From NCBI GenBank assembly GCA_019090615.1, contig JAHRVQ010000038.1, forward strand, positions 19,333-83,332: a stretch of 64,000 bases of DNA. Direction: 5' to 3'. Position 1 is the stretch's first letter. The number at the start of each line of letters is the position of its first letter. This document shows, in pieces, positions 1 to 10,507 of this stretch. This stretch comes from Pseudomonadales bacterium (GTDB lineage: Bacteria; Pseudomonadota; Gammaproteobacteria; Pseudomonadales; Azotimanducaceae). The position numbers were made by a program, and so were the translations under genes. The notes under the pieces were generated by a model. That model worked only from the letters and a program-made list of their open reading frames with translations, was not told where the DNA came from and did no database searches.

Positions 1-3000
1 CTGTTTTGTGACTAGCCGTTTTGGAGTCATCTATTTTTTGCGCATCTATTGTGTGGATAGCTACACTGGCAGGAATAATTTTAAGCAGCTTGTCAACCGC
101 ATCGTCAAGGCTGTTGTTGTCTGCCTTGAAATCCAGTTTTTCTAACATCTCGTGGAGCAGGGTGCCCACCTGCGGCCCACGGGGAAAAGTAAACCTGGAG
201 GGGGGCGCATTTGTTGTTAATGTCTGTTTTGTAATAGCCTGGGATGTTGCTGCAGGGGTTAGATCGTCATCAAAAAAACCTGGGCTGGCGTTTAGCTGCA
301 TCGACTGGTTTGGTGCTGTATTAGCTTGAATACGATTGTCTGTTGTTTGATTGTTAGTTATTTGTTCATTCGCTGTTAGCTGCGGGTTAACCTTATTCAC
401 CTGCCTACTAATCAGATGGGTGAGGCTGGAGTAGCTATGTATGCGCCAGTGATCCTTGATGCGAGGCTTTGCGGCGGGTGCCACTAGTTGAGATGTTTGC
501 TGTTGCTGTTGATAGATACTATGCGGGGTATTTTGTAGCGAATATGCGTTGAATAACTCCTTAGGCAGCTGCATAAGCGCTTCAATCAGGTCAGCTGGGT
601 TTTTACTTTGCGGCATTTGTAGTAGCTGCCCGAGGGCAGTTTTGGGCAAGTTTTTTGACAGGGTAATACCCAGATGACAATGGTATTTAGCGCGGGTTAT
701 AGCAACATATAATAAGCGCATATCCTCCGCCAGACGTTCTTCAAAGACCTTGTCGGCAAGCGCCGAGTCTTCGGTGAAGTTGAGGACGGTTTGAAATAAT
801 GAACTGTTATTTTGCTCGGAATCTGATGCCTGGGTTGCTGCTGCGGATTGCGCTCCATTTTCCAGAGCTGGTTCCTGGCGTACCAGCTCTTCATGTACCA
901 GGAGGGGCTCATTTTTATTAACTGGGCGAGCTGAAAAACCGGCCATGGGAATCATAACGATATCGTATTCAAGGCCCTTGGAGGCATGTATGGTGACAAT
1001 CTGCACCAGATCCTGGTCGCTTTCAAGGCGTAGCTGTCGGTCGTCCTGGGAAAGAACCTGGGCTGCCTGTATTTCTCGGCTAAACCATTTAATCAACCGA
1101 TACATACCAAAGGACGTACTGGTGCGGGTTTGCAGAATCTCTGCTAAATGGCGCAGATTGGTGATTTGCCTTTCACCATCCTGTTGGTTGAGCCATTGAT
1201 GGGCAAGTTTTCTGTTAATGATCAGCTGCTCGATCATGGCGGCAATATTCAGGCTTTGCCAGATGCTTTGATAGTGCTGGAATTCTTCTGTTACTGCCTG
1301 ATGTCTGTCGCTGTCGCGACTAATGGCGTCAATCTCTGAAACAGTGCCAAGCATCAATTGGCTAGCAACTGCGGCCTTTACGCCCGCTTCATTATTGGGT
1401 GCCAGAACAGCCTGCAAAATCAATAGTAAATCAACGGCTGTGTCAGAGGTCATGACACTATCGAGGGTGACGTAAACACTGTTGATATTGCGTTTCGCCA
1501 GCGCCTGGCGGGCAGCCTTGGCATCTAGCCGAGATCTAACCAGGAATGCGATTTGTCCCGCTTTTATCGGTTGACCGCCAATGCAGGCATTATTGCTCTC
1601 AGCCTGTATCAGTAACTCGGCACAGCGTTCGGCAGCGTGCTCGATGCTAAGGTTGCGGGTTTGATGTTTAAGCAGGTCTTCGCCGTCAATATAAGCCAGG
1701 GCAACAGGTTTTACTGCCTGCCCGTTAAGCACTAATTGTTTACCAGGTTTTTCTTTGGTGTTGGCAGCGTCGAGTGCTTCAAACGAGTTTGCTGGCGTGA
1801 AAGGGATGTCCTTATCATCGCCAAAAATATTCGGTTGATGAAAGAGCTGGTTAACAGCATCGACGAGTCCCAGCGTTGAGCGCCAATTCGTGGCTAATGA
1901 ATATATTTTGTCGTCGATTTGGCGTTTGGCGTTAATATAAGTATAGATGTCAGCGCCGCGAAATTGGTAGATAGCCTGTTTGGGGTCGCCGATATAAAAT
2001 AAGGCATGCTGGGATTTGTCTGGATATATTTTGCTGAAAATTTCAAATTGAATATCGTCAGTGTCCTGAAATTCGTCAATCATGGCCACCGGCCATTTTT
2101 TACGTAGATGATCAGCTAACAAGATGTCAGTTGTGCTCAGTGCGGTATGCAGGTCGATTAGCAGGTCATCTAATGTGAATTGACCCAACTGGTGTTTGTA
2201 GCTTGCCAAATTCTGCCGCAGGTTAGCGATCATCTGCTGCCAAAGGTTATATTTTACCTGTCCGATTAAGCCTCGGCGCTGGTAAATGGATTCAATAAGC
2301 TTGAATATTGAGTGTTGCGGCTGGACTGTTTTTTTGCTGGTGGCATTTTTAAGGCCCTGTTCTGACCACGGTTGCCAGCGTTCGACATCCAGTGCATTCA
2401 TATCAAGTGCATCTGTATAGGAATGATCAGTTTTCAGGTCTGCGTTTGTGGTTGTTCTGGATAAGCTGTTAAGACAATAATCTTGCATCGCGTCAAGTCG
2501 CTTAATGGTTTTTCGACCACCATGAAAACCGCAGTCCCTGACCACTTTAACTATATCTTCAGCCAGCCAGATTTTTTTGCAGCGTTGAATGTCGTTGAAA
2601 AGGACTTTTATTTCATCGCCGACATCTTTATGCGGCGGTTGCATGATGAGCTTGTGGCGAAACAGAAAGGCTTTAGTCTTTTGTTCCAGCGCCGTGGGCG
2701 TTGGCCATAATTCCAGAGCAAGGTGTTTTTCATAACCCTTTAAGCCAAGGATATGGGTGCGAAAGCAATCTTCAGTGGCCTGTTTTAGTAGTTGATCTCG
2801 GTCGGCCTCCATAGATTGGCTGAACAGGCTACCTGTTTCAAAGGATTGTTCGTTGAGTACGCGGGCGCAAAAACCGTGGATGGTATAAATTGATGCTTCA
2901 TCCATAGTCTGCAATGCTGCGCCGAGCAGCTTACGGTCGCGCGTTATATCATTGCTGTTAGCCACCAGGTGAGCCAGAAATGGATCGTTTATTGTTGCTA

Positions 3001-3403
3001 TACCGGCTGCCATACCGGTTGCAGTATCAGGTTCGTTCTGGATAAGTCTGCTTTCGATACCTGCAACAAGGTCGGCCTCATTGTTAGCTGTAAAGGCTGC
3101 TTTGGCTGCGGCTATTCGATCCCTGATGCGTTGGCGTAATTCTGCGGTGGCGGCAATGGTGAAAGTTAATACCAGTATTTCACTACAGGCGAGGGGTTTG
3201 TTTATTGTCTGCGGCGTTTCATTTTGGCCTGGCTCTGTTTGACTCGCTTCTCTTTGACCCGCCGTTCTTTGACCCGCCGTTCTTTGACCTAGCAGTAGCC
3301 GTAGATATAAGTTGGTGATGGTATAAGTTTTGCCAGTGCCGGCACTGGCTTCGATCAACTGATGTCCAGCTAGTGGGAAGGTTTCGCTTTCAAGGTTTTT
3401 CAT
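1..3403 (-). CDS. recB: Exodeoxyribonuclease V beta subunit RecB (3' part cut off by window edge)
   Basis: RecB is the 3'-5' helicase and nuclease subunit of RecBCD, which processes double-strand breaks. The frame is open from the ATG at 3403 to the left edge, about 1134 codons. Visible are Walker A (EASAGTGKTYT, residues ~14-24), the UvrD-type Walker B (MIDEFQDTD, ~441) and the motif III/IV region (YIGDPKQAIYQFRGAD, then NWRST). Near the edge is FPRGPQVGTLLHEMLE, the start of the RecB nuclease domain with its metal-binding His at ~1083. The catalytic DYK segment lies beyond the edge, so an intact nuclease cannot be confirmed. The ATG overlaps the recC stop as ATGA, implying translational coupling. 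The protein is longer before the nuclease domain than E. coli RecB, partly from a repeat-bearing insert after Walker A. Confidence 0.97.
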   Translation of the reverse strand, partial: MKNLESETFPLAGHQLIEASAGTGKTYTITNLYLRLLLGQRTAGQRTAGQREASQTEPGQNETPQTINKPLACSEILVLTFTIAATAELRQRIRDRIAAAKAAFTANNEADLVAGIESRLIQNEPDTATGMAAGIATINDPFLAHLVANSNDITRDRKLLGAALQTMDEASIYTIHGFCARVLNEQSFETGSLFSQSMEADRDQLLKQATEDCFRTHILGLKGYEKHLALELWPTPTALEQKTKAFLFRHKLIMQPPHKDVGDEIKVLFNDIQRCKKIWLAEDIVKVVRDCGFHGGRKTIKRLDAMQDYCLNSLSRTTTNADLKTDHSYTDALDMNALDVERWQPWSEQGLKNATSKKTVQPQHSIFKLIESIYQRRGLIGQVKYNLWQQMIANLRQNLASYKHQLGQFTLDDLLIDLHTALSTTDILLADHLRKKWPVAMIDEFQDTDDIQFEIFSKIYPDKSQHALFYIGDPKQAIYQFRGADIYTYINAKRQIDDKIYSLATNWRSTLGLVDAVNQLFHQPNIFGDDKDIPFTPANSFEALDAANTKEKPGKQLVLNGQAVKPVALAYIDGEDLLKHQTRNLSIEHAAERCAELLIQAESNNACIGGQPIKAGQIAFLVRSRLDAKAARQALAKRNINSVYVTLDSVMTSDTAVDLLLILQAVLAPNNEAGVKAAVASQLMLGTVSEIDAISRDSDRHQAVTEEFQHYQSIWQSLNIAAMIEQLIINRKLAHQWLNQQDGERQITNLRHLAEILQTRTSTSFGMYRLIKWFSREIQAAQVLSQDDRQLRLESDQDLVQIVTIHASKGLEYDIVMIPMAGFSARPVNKNEPLLVHEELVRQEPALENGAQSAAATQASDSEQNNSSLFQTVLNFTEDSALADKVFEERLAEDMRLLYVAITRAKYHCHLGITLSKNLPKTALGQLLQMPQSKNPADLIEALMQLPKELFNAYSLQNTPHSIYQQQQQTSQLVAPAAKPRIKDHWRIHSYSSLTHLISRQVNKVNPQLTANEQITNNQTTDNRIQANTAPNQSMQLNASPGFFDDDLTPAATSQAITKQTLTTNAPPSRFTFPRGPQVGTLLHEMLEKLDFKADNNSLDDAVDKLLKIIPASVAIHTIDAQKIDDSKTASHKT
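3237..3296. repeat. In-frame 15-bp tandem repeat inside recB
   Basis: Four consecutive 15-bp units (consensus CTTTGACCCGCCGTT; two central copies identical, the outer two diverged). On the minus strand they encode repeated Gly-Gln-Arg-Thr-Ala pentapeptides at about residues 36-55, between the Walker A helix and the next helicase strand. A 15-bp period keeps the frame. Confidence 0.85.
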
Positions 3404-6400
3404 TTTTCAGCTACCTGCAAGTGTGCCATCAGCGGCGCGTAAACTATGGTGGCGATTTCTGAAAAGCGTTCAGAGAAGTCTTCCGGGAAGCTAAATACGC
3501 GGTTGTAGTAACTGTCAGTCGCTTCGGTGCCGGCCAGGTTTTGCCCCTGTATGAATGCCTGCAGAGTTTTCTCCTGCGCTAGTTGTATATTTTGCGTGAC
3601 TGCTAACTGGTCGAAAAACACCTTGCTGGTTGCGGGTAAGAATAACAGGGGTTTTTTGAGCCCCTGATCATAGAGCAAGGCAAGTTGTTCCAGGGTATCA
3701 TTCGCCAATTCTGCTTCCATGGGTAATAAGGTCGTCTGGACTGCCTTTATAGTTTTTTGCCCAGTAGCGGTTTTTTTTGTGGGCTGGGTAGACAGCATCT
3801 GTGATTCAGTGCGATGTCCTGCGGCGTTCATAAAAAGGTGTTTGATCCAGATTGTCAGTAGTTGACGTTCGCGCAGTGTGCCAGTTTGATAGTTGATGGG
3901 TTGGCCGTTAAAGCAACGAATTTCCGCATCTATTGCATGGCCGTTGATAGTCAGGCTGCAGCTGATGTTTTGAGCTTCGGTTGTTATCAGTTGGGTTAGT
4001 TTTTCATATACCGTGTGTGCCTTGACGATTTCGGTCTGTAAATTTTGTTCACCGAGCATGCCGTCTATTAAGACGCCATCAGCCAATATTCGAGTTTTCC
4101 ATGCCGCTATTGACTGTTGCGCGACCAAAATACCTAGTGCGGTGTCTGCCAGTTGATAACGTTCGAGTGCGTCTAGCTGAAATGATTCGGTATCCATAAG
4201 GTCGAAATCTTCAGTTTCTAGAAACACCCCTAGTTGGTGGAAATAATATTTGGCAGGGTGTCTGAAAAAATCCGTTAACTGTTGGCTATGGGAGAGTGGG
4301 ACTTCAGCTGCAGGGCTAAGCTCAATATCCTGAAACTGCGATTCGCCTGGTTCGGCGATCAGTGCCCGGTACCAGTTGCTATCGTAGCTTGAGTACGCTG
4401 GCTGTTCTGGATCATAGTATTTTTTATCGAATGGCTGCAGTGGATGTTCAATTTCAAAGGATTTTCCGTAAATCGTTTGCAGGTAATCCTGTAGTTCTAA
4501 AACCAGTACCGAAGCAGGTTTAGGTTTGTTGTCTTTGAGGCTGCGGCCAATATAGCTTAGATAAAAATATTCGCTGGCAGAAATGAGTGCTTCGAGAAAC
4601 AGATAGCGGTCATCATTGCGCTTCGATCGGTCGCCTTTTCGATAATCTGCGGCCATTAAATCAAAGCCGAAAGGTTTGTCCTGACGAGGAAATTCATTAT
4701 CATTCATTCCCAGCAGGCAGATAACTTTAAAGGGAACGCTACGCATTGGTAGCAATGTTGCGAAGGTGATGCCGCCAGAGATAAAGCCCCTGGACTGGCT
4801 CTCAGCTGCCAGTTGTTCATTTAACCAGTGGTGCACTAATGGGTGAGATAGTGTTGTTTGGTAGTCGCAGCTGCGGGTCTGTTGCTGGAGTTTATCCAGT
4901 GCCTTGTGGATATAACTTAATGCGTATTCATCATCGTTACTGGGGAGAAAAAATTCATCCAGCAGAGCTGTAATAGTCCGTTGCCATTCGCTGGCAGTTT
5001 GAGGTTTGGCAAGACGGGTTCGAAAACTGTCAACCAAGTCTATAAAGGTACATAATCTGCCAATTAGCTGGCTATCAGCAGGTTCAACTTCAAACGGTAG
5101 TATCGAGGCATACATAGGGCTCTCGTCTGTCGGCTGCTGCATAGCCATGCCCATTATTAAGCGGCGTAAGCCGAAGCCCCAGGTATTATGCTCTGATGCC
5201 GGCAGGCCCCAGTTGGACTGTTTGCTAGCACCGTCCATTTCCCAACGAATGCCGGATTCTTTTATCCAGAAAATAATCTTCTCCAGATCAGTATCGGCAA
5301 AACTAAATTTATCCTGGATGGCAGGCACTTCAAGTAGATCAACCACTTCAGTGCTGGTTAGACGAGATCGGGGTAGATTCAGTATTAGTTCAAAGCTAGC
5401 CAGGATGGTTGATTCCTGCGCCAGGGGTCTATCGGTGATTGAATAGTAAATATGATTTTGAAAGACAGCGGGAATTAGTGCTGCATACTCGCTAATATCC
5501 GGTGCCATTATCATAATATCGGTGGGTCTAAGGCCTGAGTTTTGCGCCAGCATCGACATTAGTTGGTTGAATAATACTTCAAGTTCCCTACGGCGGCTGT
5601 GACAGCAATGAATTTGCAGGCTTTGATCATCTGTTGAGCTGTTTTCAGAGGCACGCTTAAGGGGGGTGCTATTTTCGAGAGGGCTGCCGGATTCAAGCGC
5701 CAGGATGTCATTCTTAATAGTGGTGAGGGTGTTTGCTGGCGAATCTTCGTTGCGGGTAAAGTATTCCTGTACTGCCAGTGTGTCGTTATCCAGTAGTAAC
5801 TCCAGAAATTCACGGCCCTGTTTACCAAAGGAGGCAAGTAATGGGTTGCCAACTTCCAGATAGTCTTCTTCCAGTAAAGGTCCGTCGGCCTTAATAAGCT
5901 GACGAATAGAATGTTTGGCGAGATCTTTTGGTGCCACGATATCGCCCCAGTAATGCTCGCATGGATTCAGGAAATAGATATCGATATTGATTAATGTGCC
6001 GACTGCCTGCAGCGCCTGGAGGTGCATCTGGGGTAAGGATGAGAGGCCGAATATACTTAAAGTGGAACTTAATTCTGTGGGTGCCGCGGTCAAGTTTTGC
6101 ACCCTGGTCATAAATTTCTGATGCAGGCTGGCACGATGCTGGGTTGGCTCAAGGCCCGGCGACTGAAGAATTTTTTGCCATAAAATACTTTGCCATTTTT
6201 CTGCCGGAGAAGAGGCTTCAAGCTGGCCTTCCTGCCAGTTAAGTATCCAGTCCGGGCGATACACCAGGTACTGATCAAACAGGCCTGCAATTGCATCGCT
6301 GAGCTGATAAAGGCGTAACTGATCATCATCTTTACCGTGTAAATACTGCTGTACAGGGGAAAATATTTTGCTTTCAACGGGGTTGTTGTTTGCTTCGATT

Positions 6401-6756
6401 CCGCATTCCGGTAATAACTGCATAATTCGCCAGGTTAATAGCTGGCGACTAAAGGGCGATTCATGGGGCAGTTGGACATCAGGCAAAAATATTCGATACA
6501 GTCGCCATATAAGTTCTGCGGGTAATATACAGTCTATATTGGCAGCAATTCCTGCTTGCTCGGCTAGCCTGAGTTTAAGCCATTGACCGATGCCGAAACT
6601 TTGGACTACTACGGTGGTGGGCTGTAGAGGGTTTCTGTGCTGGTTTTCCTGACGCTGACAAAATGTATTGACTAGCGCCGACATGTCGTTCGATTGTAAT
6701 AGTTCTAACAAGTTAAAACCCGCCTGTGCCTGTCTAAAGGGGCAAGAAGAATGCAA
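3400..6756 (-). CDS. recC: Exodeoxyribonuclease V gamma subunit RecC
   Basis: RecC is the scaffold and Chi-recognition subunit of RecBCD. The reading frame gives 1118 residues, close to the 1122 of E. coli RecC. Family-typical N-terminal text is present (VVVQSFGIGQWLKLRLA, then GIAANIDCILPAELIW), as is the central FKVICLLGMNDNEFPR. The frame opens with TTG at 6756; no ATG is in frame upstream before a stop. Family similarity only begins near LLELLQSND, so a second TTG about 14 codons downstream is an alternative start. recB follows with an ATGA overlap. recD is not in the window and may lie left of recB. Confidence 0.96.
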   Translation of the reverse strand: MHSSCPFRQAQAGFNLLELLQSNDMSALVNTFCQRQENQHRNPLQPTTVVVQSFGIGQWLKLRLAEQAGIAANIDCILPAELIWRLYRIFLPDVQLPHESPFSRQLLTWRIMQLLPECGIEANNNPVESKIFSPVQQYLHGKDDDQLRLYQLSDAIAGLFDQYLVYRPDWILNWQEGQLEASSPAEKWQSILWQKILQSPGLEPTQHRASLHQKFMTRVQNLTAAPTELSSTLSIFGLSSLPQMHLQALQAVGTLINIDIYFLNPCEHYWGDIVAPKDLAKHSIRQLIKADGPLLEEDYLEVGNPLLASFGKQGREFLELLLDNDTLAVQEYFTRNEDSPANTLTTIKNDILALESGSPLENSTPLKRASENSSTDDQSLQIHCCHSRRRELEVLFNQLMSMLAQNSGLRPTDIMIMAPDISEYAALIPAVFQNHIYYSITDRPLAQESTILASFELILNLPRSRLTSTEVVDLLEVPAIQDKFSFADTDLEKIIFWIKESGIRWEMDGASKQSNWGLPASEHNTWGFGLRRLIMGMAMQQPTDESPMYASILPFEVEPADSQLIGRLCTFIDLVDSFRTRLAKPQTASEWQRTITALLDEFFLPSNDDEYALSYIHKALDKLQQQTRSCDYQTTLSHPLVHHWLNEQLAAESQSRGFISGGITFATLLPMRSVPFKVICLLGMNDNEFPRQDKPFGFDLMAADYRKGDRSKRNDDRYLFLEALISASEYFYLSYIGRSLKDNKPKPASVLVLELQDYLQTIYGKSFEIEHPLQPFDKKYYDPEQPAYSSYDSNWYRALIAEPGESQFQDIELSPAAEVPLSHSQQLTDFFRHPAKYYFHQLGVFLETEDFDLMDTESFQLDALERYQLADTALGILVAQQSIAAWKTRILADGVLIDGMLGEQNLQTEIVKAHTVYEKLTQLITTEAQNISCSLTINGHAIDAEIRCFNGQPINYQTGTLRERQLLTIWIKHLFMNAAGHRTESQMLSTQPTKKTATGQKTIKAVQTTLLPMEAELANDTLEQLALLYDQGLKKPLLFLPATSKVFFDQLAVTQNIQLAQEKTLQAFIQGQNLAGTEATDSYYNRVFSFPEDFSERFSEIATIVYAPLMAHLQVAEK

Positions 6757-7192
6757 AGATGAAAAACTGCGCCATTAATTTATTCGACGCGAATACCGAA
6801 TTGATTTAAAAAAGAATTCGGCTTTAAATTTTCCTGAAAAAATATTGTAGCAAACTGCAGCACTGATGCGGAACGTGTTGCGGGTCACGATAGTTATTCT
6901 TCGGGCCAAAAGCCTTTAGAAACCATTGATAGAGGACTGATTACGCCAATGCGGTATTTAATGGCTGTTCAGTTAAACAAAAATTTATCGACTATTTGCG
7001 CTTTTGACCGATCTACTAGCCTGGCCGCAGAGTTAAAAGCAGCATTTAATGCGCGTTTCAGAGAGCTATTGTGATTGTCGCTTTGGGTGTCGAAACAGCA
7101 TAGCCCGTGCCGAACCATTTACCCACGGCCGGGATTCGATTAAAGTAGTGGGTTCAACATCCCTGTATACATTCTTTTATTTCGGAAACCTT
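6757..7192. other. Divergent intergenic region recC / ilvC
   Basis: A 436-bp gap that should hold the promoters of recC (minus) and ilvC (plus). No IlvY-type regulator gene is present. A 41-codon frame (6949-7074) with only a distant AGGA is not convincing as a gene. The ilvC frame stays open upstream to 7049, but that extension does not resemble IlvC. No clear hairpin terminator was seen. Confidence 0.5.
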
Positions 7193-8665
7193 ATGGCCAA
7201 TTATTTTAATACGCTCTCACTACGGGACCAACTTGCTCAACTGGGCCAGTGTAGCTTTATGCATCAGGCAGAGTTCGAAGACGGCGTTAATGTACTTAAG
7301 GGTAAAAAACTGGTGGTCATTGGCTGTGGTTCTCAGGGCTTGAATCAGGGTTTGAACCTACGTGATAGTGGCCTGGATGTCTCCTATGCTTTGCGTCAGG
7401 CGGCAATCACCGAGCAGCGACAGAGCTGGAAAAATGCCACAGAAAATGGTTTTAACGTAGGTACTTATCAGGATTTGATTCCTACCGCTGACCTGGTGCT
7501 CAATTTGACACCGGATAAGCAGCATACTTCAGTGGTTAATGAAGTGGTGCCACTGATGAAGAAAAACTCCTGCCTGTCGTATTCACATGGTTTTAATATT
7601 GTCGAAGAGGGTATGCAAATTCGTGAAGACATCACTGTTGTGATGGTGGCGCCGAAGTGCCCTGGTACAGAGGTACGAGAAGAATATAAGCGCGGCTTTG
7701 GCGTGCCAACTTTAATCGCGATACATGAAGATAATGATCCCAGAGGTGAAGGTCTGGCGATTGCCAAGGCCTATGCAGCAGGTACTGGTGGGCATAAAGC
7801 CGGTGTATTGATGTCGTCGTTCATCGCTGAGGTCAAATCTGATTTGATGGGTGAACAAACCATTCTTTGTGGCATGTTACAAACTGGCTCGTTACTTTGT
7901 TTTGACAAGATGATTGACAAGGGGCTGAATGCGGGTTACGCATCAAAGTTGATTCAATACGGTTGGGAAACAGTCACTGAGGCCCTGAAGCATGGTGGTG
8001 TGACCAATATGATGGACCGTTTGTCTAATCCAGCAAAAATTAAAGCGTTTGATCTGGCTGAGTCCTTAAAGGAAATAATGTTGCCGCTGTATCAAAAACA
8101 TATGGACGATATTATGAGTGGTGCTTTCTCGTCCGGTATGATGCAAGACTGGGCTAATGATGACGCGAAACTACTCGGTTGGAGAAAAGAAACCGGTGAA
8201 ACCGAGTTTGAGACCACCACCAATGCAGACCAGGAAATTACCGAGCAGGAATTTTTTGACCACGGCATCCTGATGGTGGCGATGGTAAAAGCTGGGGTAG
8301 AGCTGGCTTATGATACGATGGTGGCTGCGGGCATTAAAGAAGAATCCGCTTATTATGAATCACTCCATGAAACGCCCTTAATTGCTAATACCATTGCCCG
8401 TAAAAAATTATGGGATATGAATAACACCATCTCAGATACAGCTGAATATGGGTGTTATCTTTACAATCATGCCTGCGTCCCGTTACTGGGTGATTTTATG
8501 AAAAATGTAGATACTGACGTAATAGGTAGAGGCCTTGGGTTAAATGATAGTGGGGTTGATAATCAGCGGTTGATTGAGGTTAATAGCCAGATACGGAATC
8601 ATTCGGTGGAACAGATTGGTGCGACCCTACGAGGTTATATGGGCGCAATGAAAAAAATCGTCTGA
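7193..8665 (+). CDS. ilvC: Ketol-acid reductoisomerase, class II (NADPH)
   Basis: Converts acetolactate or acetohydroxybutyrate to dihydroxy acids in valine/isoleucine synthesis. At 490 residues it is the long class II form, nearly collinear with E. coli IlvC. It has an N-terminal Rossmann fold ([19 protein letters not shown], ~46-64), conserved [19 protein letters not shown], and a duplicated C-terminal knotted domain containing [15 protein letters not shown] and the [10 protein letters not shown] stretch. The start [18 protein letters not shown] matches the enterobacterial N terminus and has GGAA nine bases upstream, so the 48-codon upstream extension is rejected. It appears monocistronic. 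Confidence 0.98.
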   Translation: MANYFNTLSLRDQLAQLGQCSFMHQAEFEDGVNVLKGKKLVVIGCGSQGLNQGLNLRDSGLDVSYALRQAAITEQRQSWKNATENGFNVGTYQDLIPTADLVLNLTPDKQHTSVVNEVVPLMKKNSCLSYSHGFNIVEEGMQIREDITVVMVAPKCPGTEVREEYKRGFGVPTLIAIHEDNDPRGEGLAIAKAYAAGTGGHKAGVLMSSFIAEVKSDLMGEQTILCGMLQTGSLLCFDKMIDKGLNAGYASKLIQYGWETVTEALKHGGVTNMMDRLSNPAKIKAFDLAESLKEIMLPLYQKHMDDIMSGAFSSGMMQDWANDDAKLLGWRKETGETEFETTTNADQEITEQEFFDHGILMVAMVKAGVELAYDTMVAAGIKEESAYYESLHETPLIANTIARKKLWDMNNTISDTAEYGCYLYNHACVPLLGDFMKNVDTDVIGRGLGLNDSGVDNQRLIEVNSQIRNHSVEQIGATLRGYMGAMKKIV

Positions 8666-8761
8666 TTTGTCATGTCAATCTAAGCCGCAGCTTCATTTTT
8701 TAAAAGCTCAGCCGCTGCGATTGCAAAGTACCTACATTGAATAACCGCGCTGGGATTAACT

Positions 8762-8785
8762 GGGCTAAATAACCTGATTTAGCCC
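8762..8785. other. Perfect inverted repeat downstream of ilvC
   Basis: GGGCTAAAT and ATTTAGCCC form a 9-bp perfect stem with a 6-nt loop. There is no T-tract, so it is not a canonical terminator. It could be an RNA-processing stem or a protein site. Confidence 0.5.
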
Positions 8786-8898
8786 GCTAGCCGTTACAAC
8801 CAGTCGGTTGGTTGCTGGGTTTGTTATTTTGTTTCAGACGTTTCCTGGATTAACGATCAGGCTGTTTCAAATACCCGTTGCCTTGCCTGATTTTAGTG

Positions 8899-8926
8899 GG
8901 CTTGTGAGTGTTTCTGTTCACAAGCC
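8899..8926. promoter_or_regulatory. Inverted repeat upstream of modF
   Basis: GGCTTGTGA (8899-8907) and TCACAAGCC (8918-8926) are perfect 9-bp arms separated by 10 nt, ending 29 bp before the chosen modF start. The position fits an operator or a 5'UTR hairpin; the binding factor is unknown. Confidence 0.45.
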
Positions 8927-8955
8927 TGAGTTGCCCAACCCTCCTGGTTCATTCC

Positions 8956-10368
8956 ATGCTCGATATTTTTGTTGATAATTGTGATATTAAATTTACCGAT
9001 AGCTATTCGCTAGAGGGGATTTGTTGGCAGATATTAGCTGATCAGCATTGGGTGATTATCGGGCCTAATGGCTCGGGCAAATCGGCATTGGCGGCTATGC
9101 TTGCGGGTGAGGGTAGCGTTGAGCGTGGTAAGCTAACAGGTTTGCCGGCTAATGTGCAGGTGGTTTCTTTTGAGGCGCAACGCGTGTTGATAGAGCAGCA
9201 GCGTGTCCTGGCTGAAGATGCAGACGCTGGTCAAGATCCGGCAGGGAGCAGTGCTCGGCGAATTGTTCAACAAAATAACCCCGACCCTGAATTGGTGCGA
9301 CAATTGACCGATTTATTTGCTGTTGAGACATTGTTAGAAAGGCCTTTTCGGTCGCTGTCTACCGGTGAAACACGAAAGATATTGTTGTTGCGGGCGATTG
9401 CCAGTCAACCCGAGCTGCTTGTTCTGGATGAGCCTTATGAAGGTTTGGACGCTGCCATGCGGGTGGTGGTGGAGACTACGCTGAAATCGTTGGCGGCGAG
9501 TACAACGATGGTTTTTGTGCTTAATCGATTCGATCAAATACCTGCGTTTGTTACTCATCTGGCTTATGCTCAGGCTGCAACGATCATCCATAAGGTTGCT
9601 ACAGATGATGTTGAAAAGGTTGTGGATATTAAGCAACTGCTGCATATCAAATCTACAAATTTAACGGTGCCGATGATGGATGAAACGACGCCTCGGCCAG
9701 CAATTAACGCCCAACAACCACTGGTTAGAATGCAAAATTTGCGGGTTGCCTATGGCGACCAGGTGGTATTTGAAAATCTCGACTGGACCGTTGAGCCACA
9801 CTCACATTGGCAGGTGACCGGTGCCAATGGCAGTGGCAAAACCTGTTTGTTGAATTTGATCACCGGTGATCATCCACAATGTTATGTGAATGATATATTC
9901 GTCTTTGGCTTTCAACGTGGTAATGGGGAGAGTATCTGGCAAATCAAACAGTATATCGGCTATGTCTCTACCGCATTACAGTGGGAATATAGAGTCAGCA
10001 TTGGTTTGCTTAATGTGATCATCTCCGGCTTTTATGACAGTATTGGTCTGTATCAGCAGGCCACTGACCGACAAAAGCAGATCGCTTTGCAGTGGTTGGA
10101 CCTGGTTGGTTTGAAAGACCGTGCCGATCAACCGTTTAATCAACTATCCTACGGCGATCAACGCCTGTTACTGATTGCCAGGGCGATGGTTAAACATCCC
10201 CATCTATTGATTCTTGATGAGCCCTGTCTGGGTCTGGACGACATTAATCGGCAACTGGTATTAACCCTGATTGAAAAAATTTGTGCTGATAGCCAGACTA
10301 CAGTGATTTATGTTAATCATCATGCTGAGGATCGAATCACCGGTATCAGTAACTATTTGGCGCTGTGA
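8956..10368 (+). CDS. modF: Tandem ABC ATPase, ModF (PhrA) family
   Basis: A soluble protein with two ABC nucleotide-binding domains and no membrane segment, collinear with E. coli ModF. Domain 1 has Walker A GPNGSGKS (~36-43), signature LSTGET (~134) and Walker B LLVLDEP. Domain 2 has Walker A GANGSGKT (~289), a variant signature LSYGDQ and LLILDEP. Shared stretches include IWQIKQYIGYVS and the final VNHHAED. ModF is linked to molybdate genes in E. coli, but its true role is unclear and no modABC lies here. The ATG at 8956 (MLDIFVDN) is chosen over the upstream one at 8908, which falls in the inverted repeat region. Confidence 0.88.
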   Translation: MLDIFVDNCDIKFTDSYSLEGICWQILADQHWVIIGPNGSGKSALAAMLAGEGSVERGKLTGLPANVQVVSFEAQRVLIEQQRVLAEDADAGQDPAGSSARRIVQQNNPDPELVRQLTDLFAVETLLERPFRSLSTGETRKILLLRAIASQPELLVLDEPYEGLDAAMRVVVETTLKSLAASTTMVFVLNRFDQIPAFVTHLAYAQAATIIHKVATDDVEKVVDIKQLLHIKSTNLTVPMMDETTPRPAINAQQPLVRMQNLRVAYGDQVVFENLDWTVEPHSHWQVTGANGSGKTCLLNLITGDHPQCYVNDIFVFGFQRGNGESIWQIKQYIGYVSTALQWEYRVSIGLLNVIISGFYDSIGLYQQATDRQKQIALQWLDLVGLKDRADQPFNQLSYGDQRLLLIARAMVKHPHLLILDEPCLGLDDINRQLVLTLIEKICADSQTTVIYVNHHAEDRITGISNYLAL

Positions 10369-10507
10369 CTGATTTATTTCCATGATGTCCCGGTGATATT
10401 TAATTGATTGGTATCTTTATGGCGATTCGCTAGTCTGGCTAATTTTTTATTTTTAAGAACAAGGCGATTTTTGATGCAGACTAATAAAGGCAGAGGGGTG
10501 AGTCTAT

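Noticed and set aside
5006..5446. A 146-codon plus frame inside recC
   Set aside because: Antisense shadow of recC.
6949..7074. A 41-codon frame upstream of ilvC as a leader peptide
   Set aside because: No run of regulatory Val/Ile/Leu codons, no adjacent attenuator hairpin and only a distant AGGA.
7049..7192. An extended N terminus for IlvC
   Set aside because: The 48 extra residues do not resemble KARI, and the downstream ATG matches the family start.
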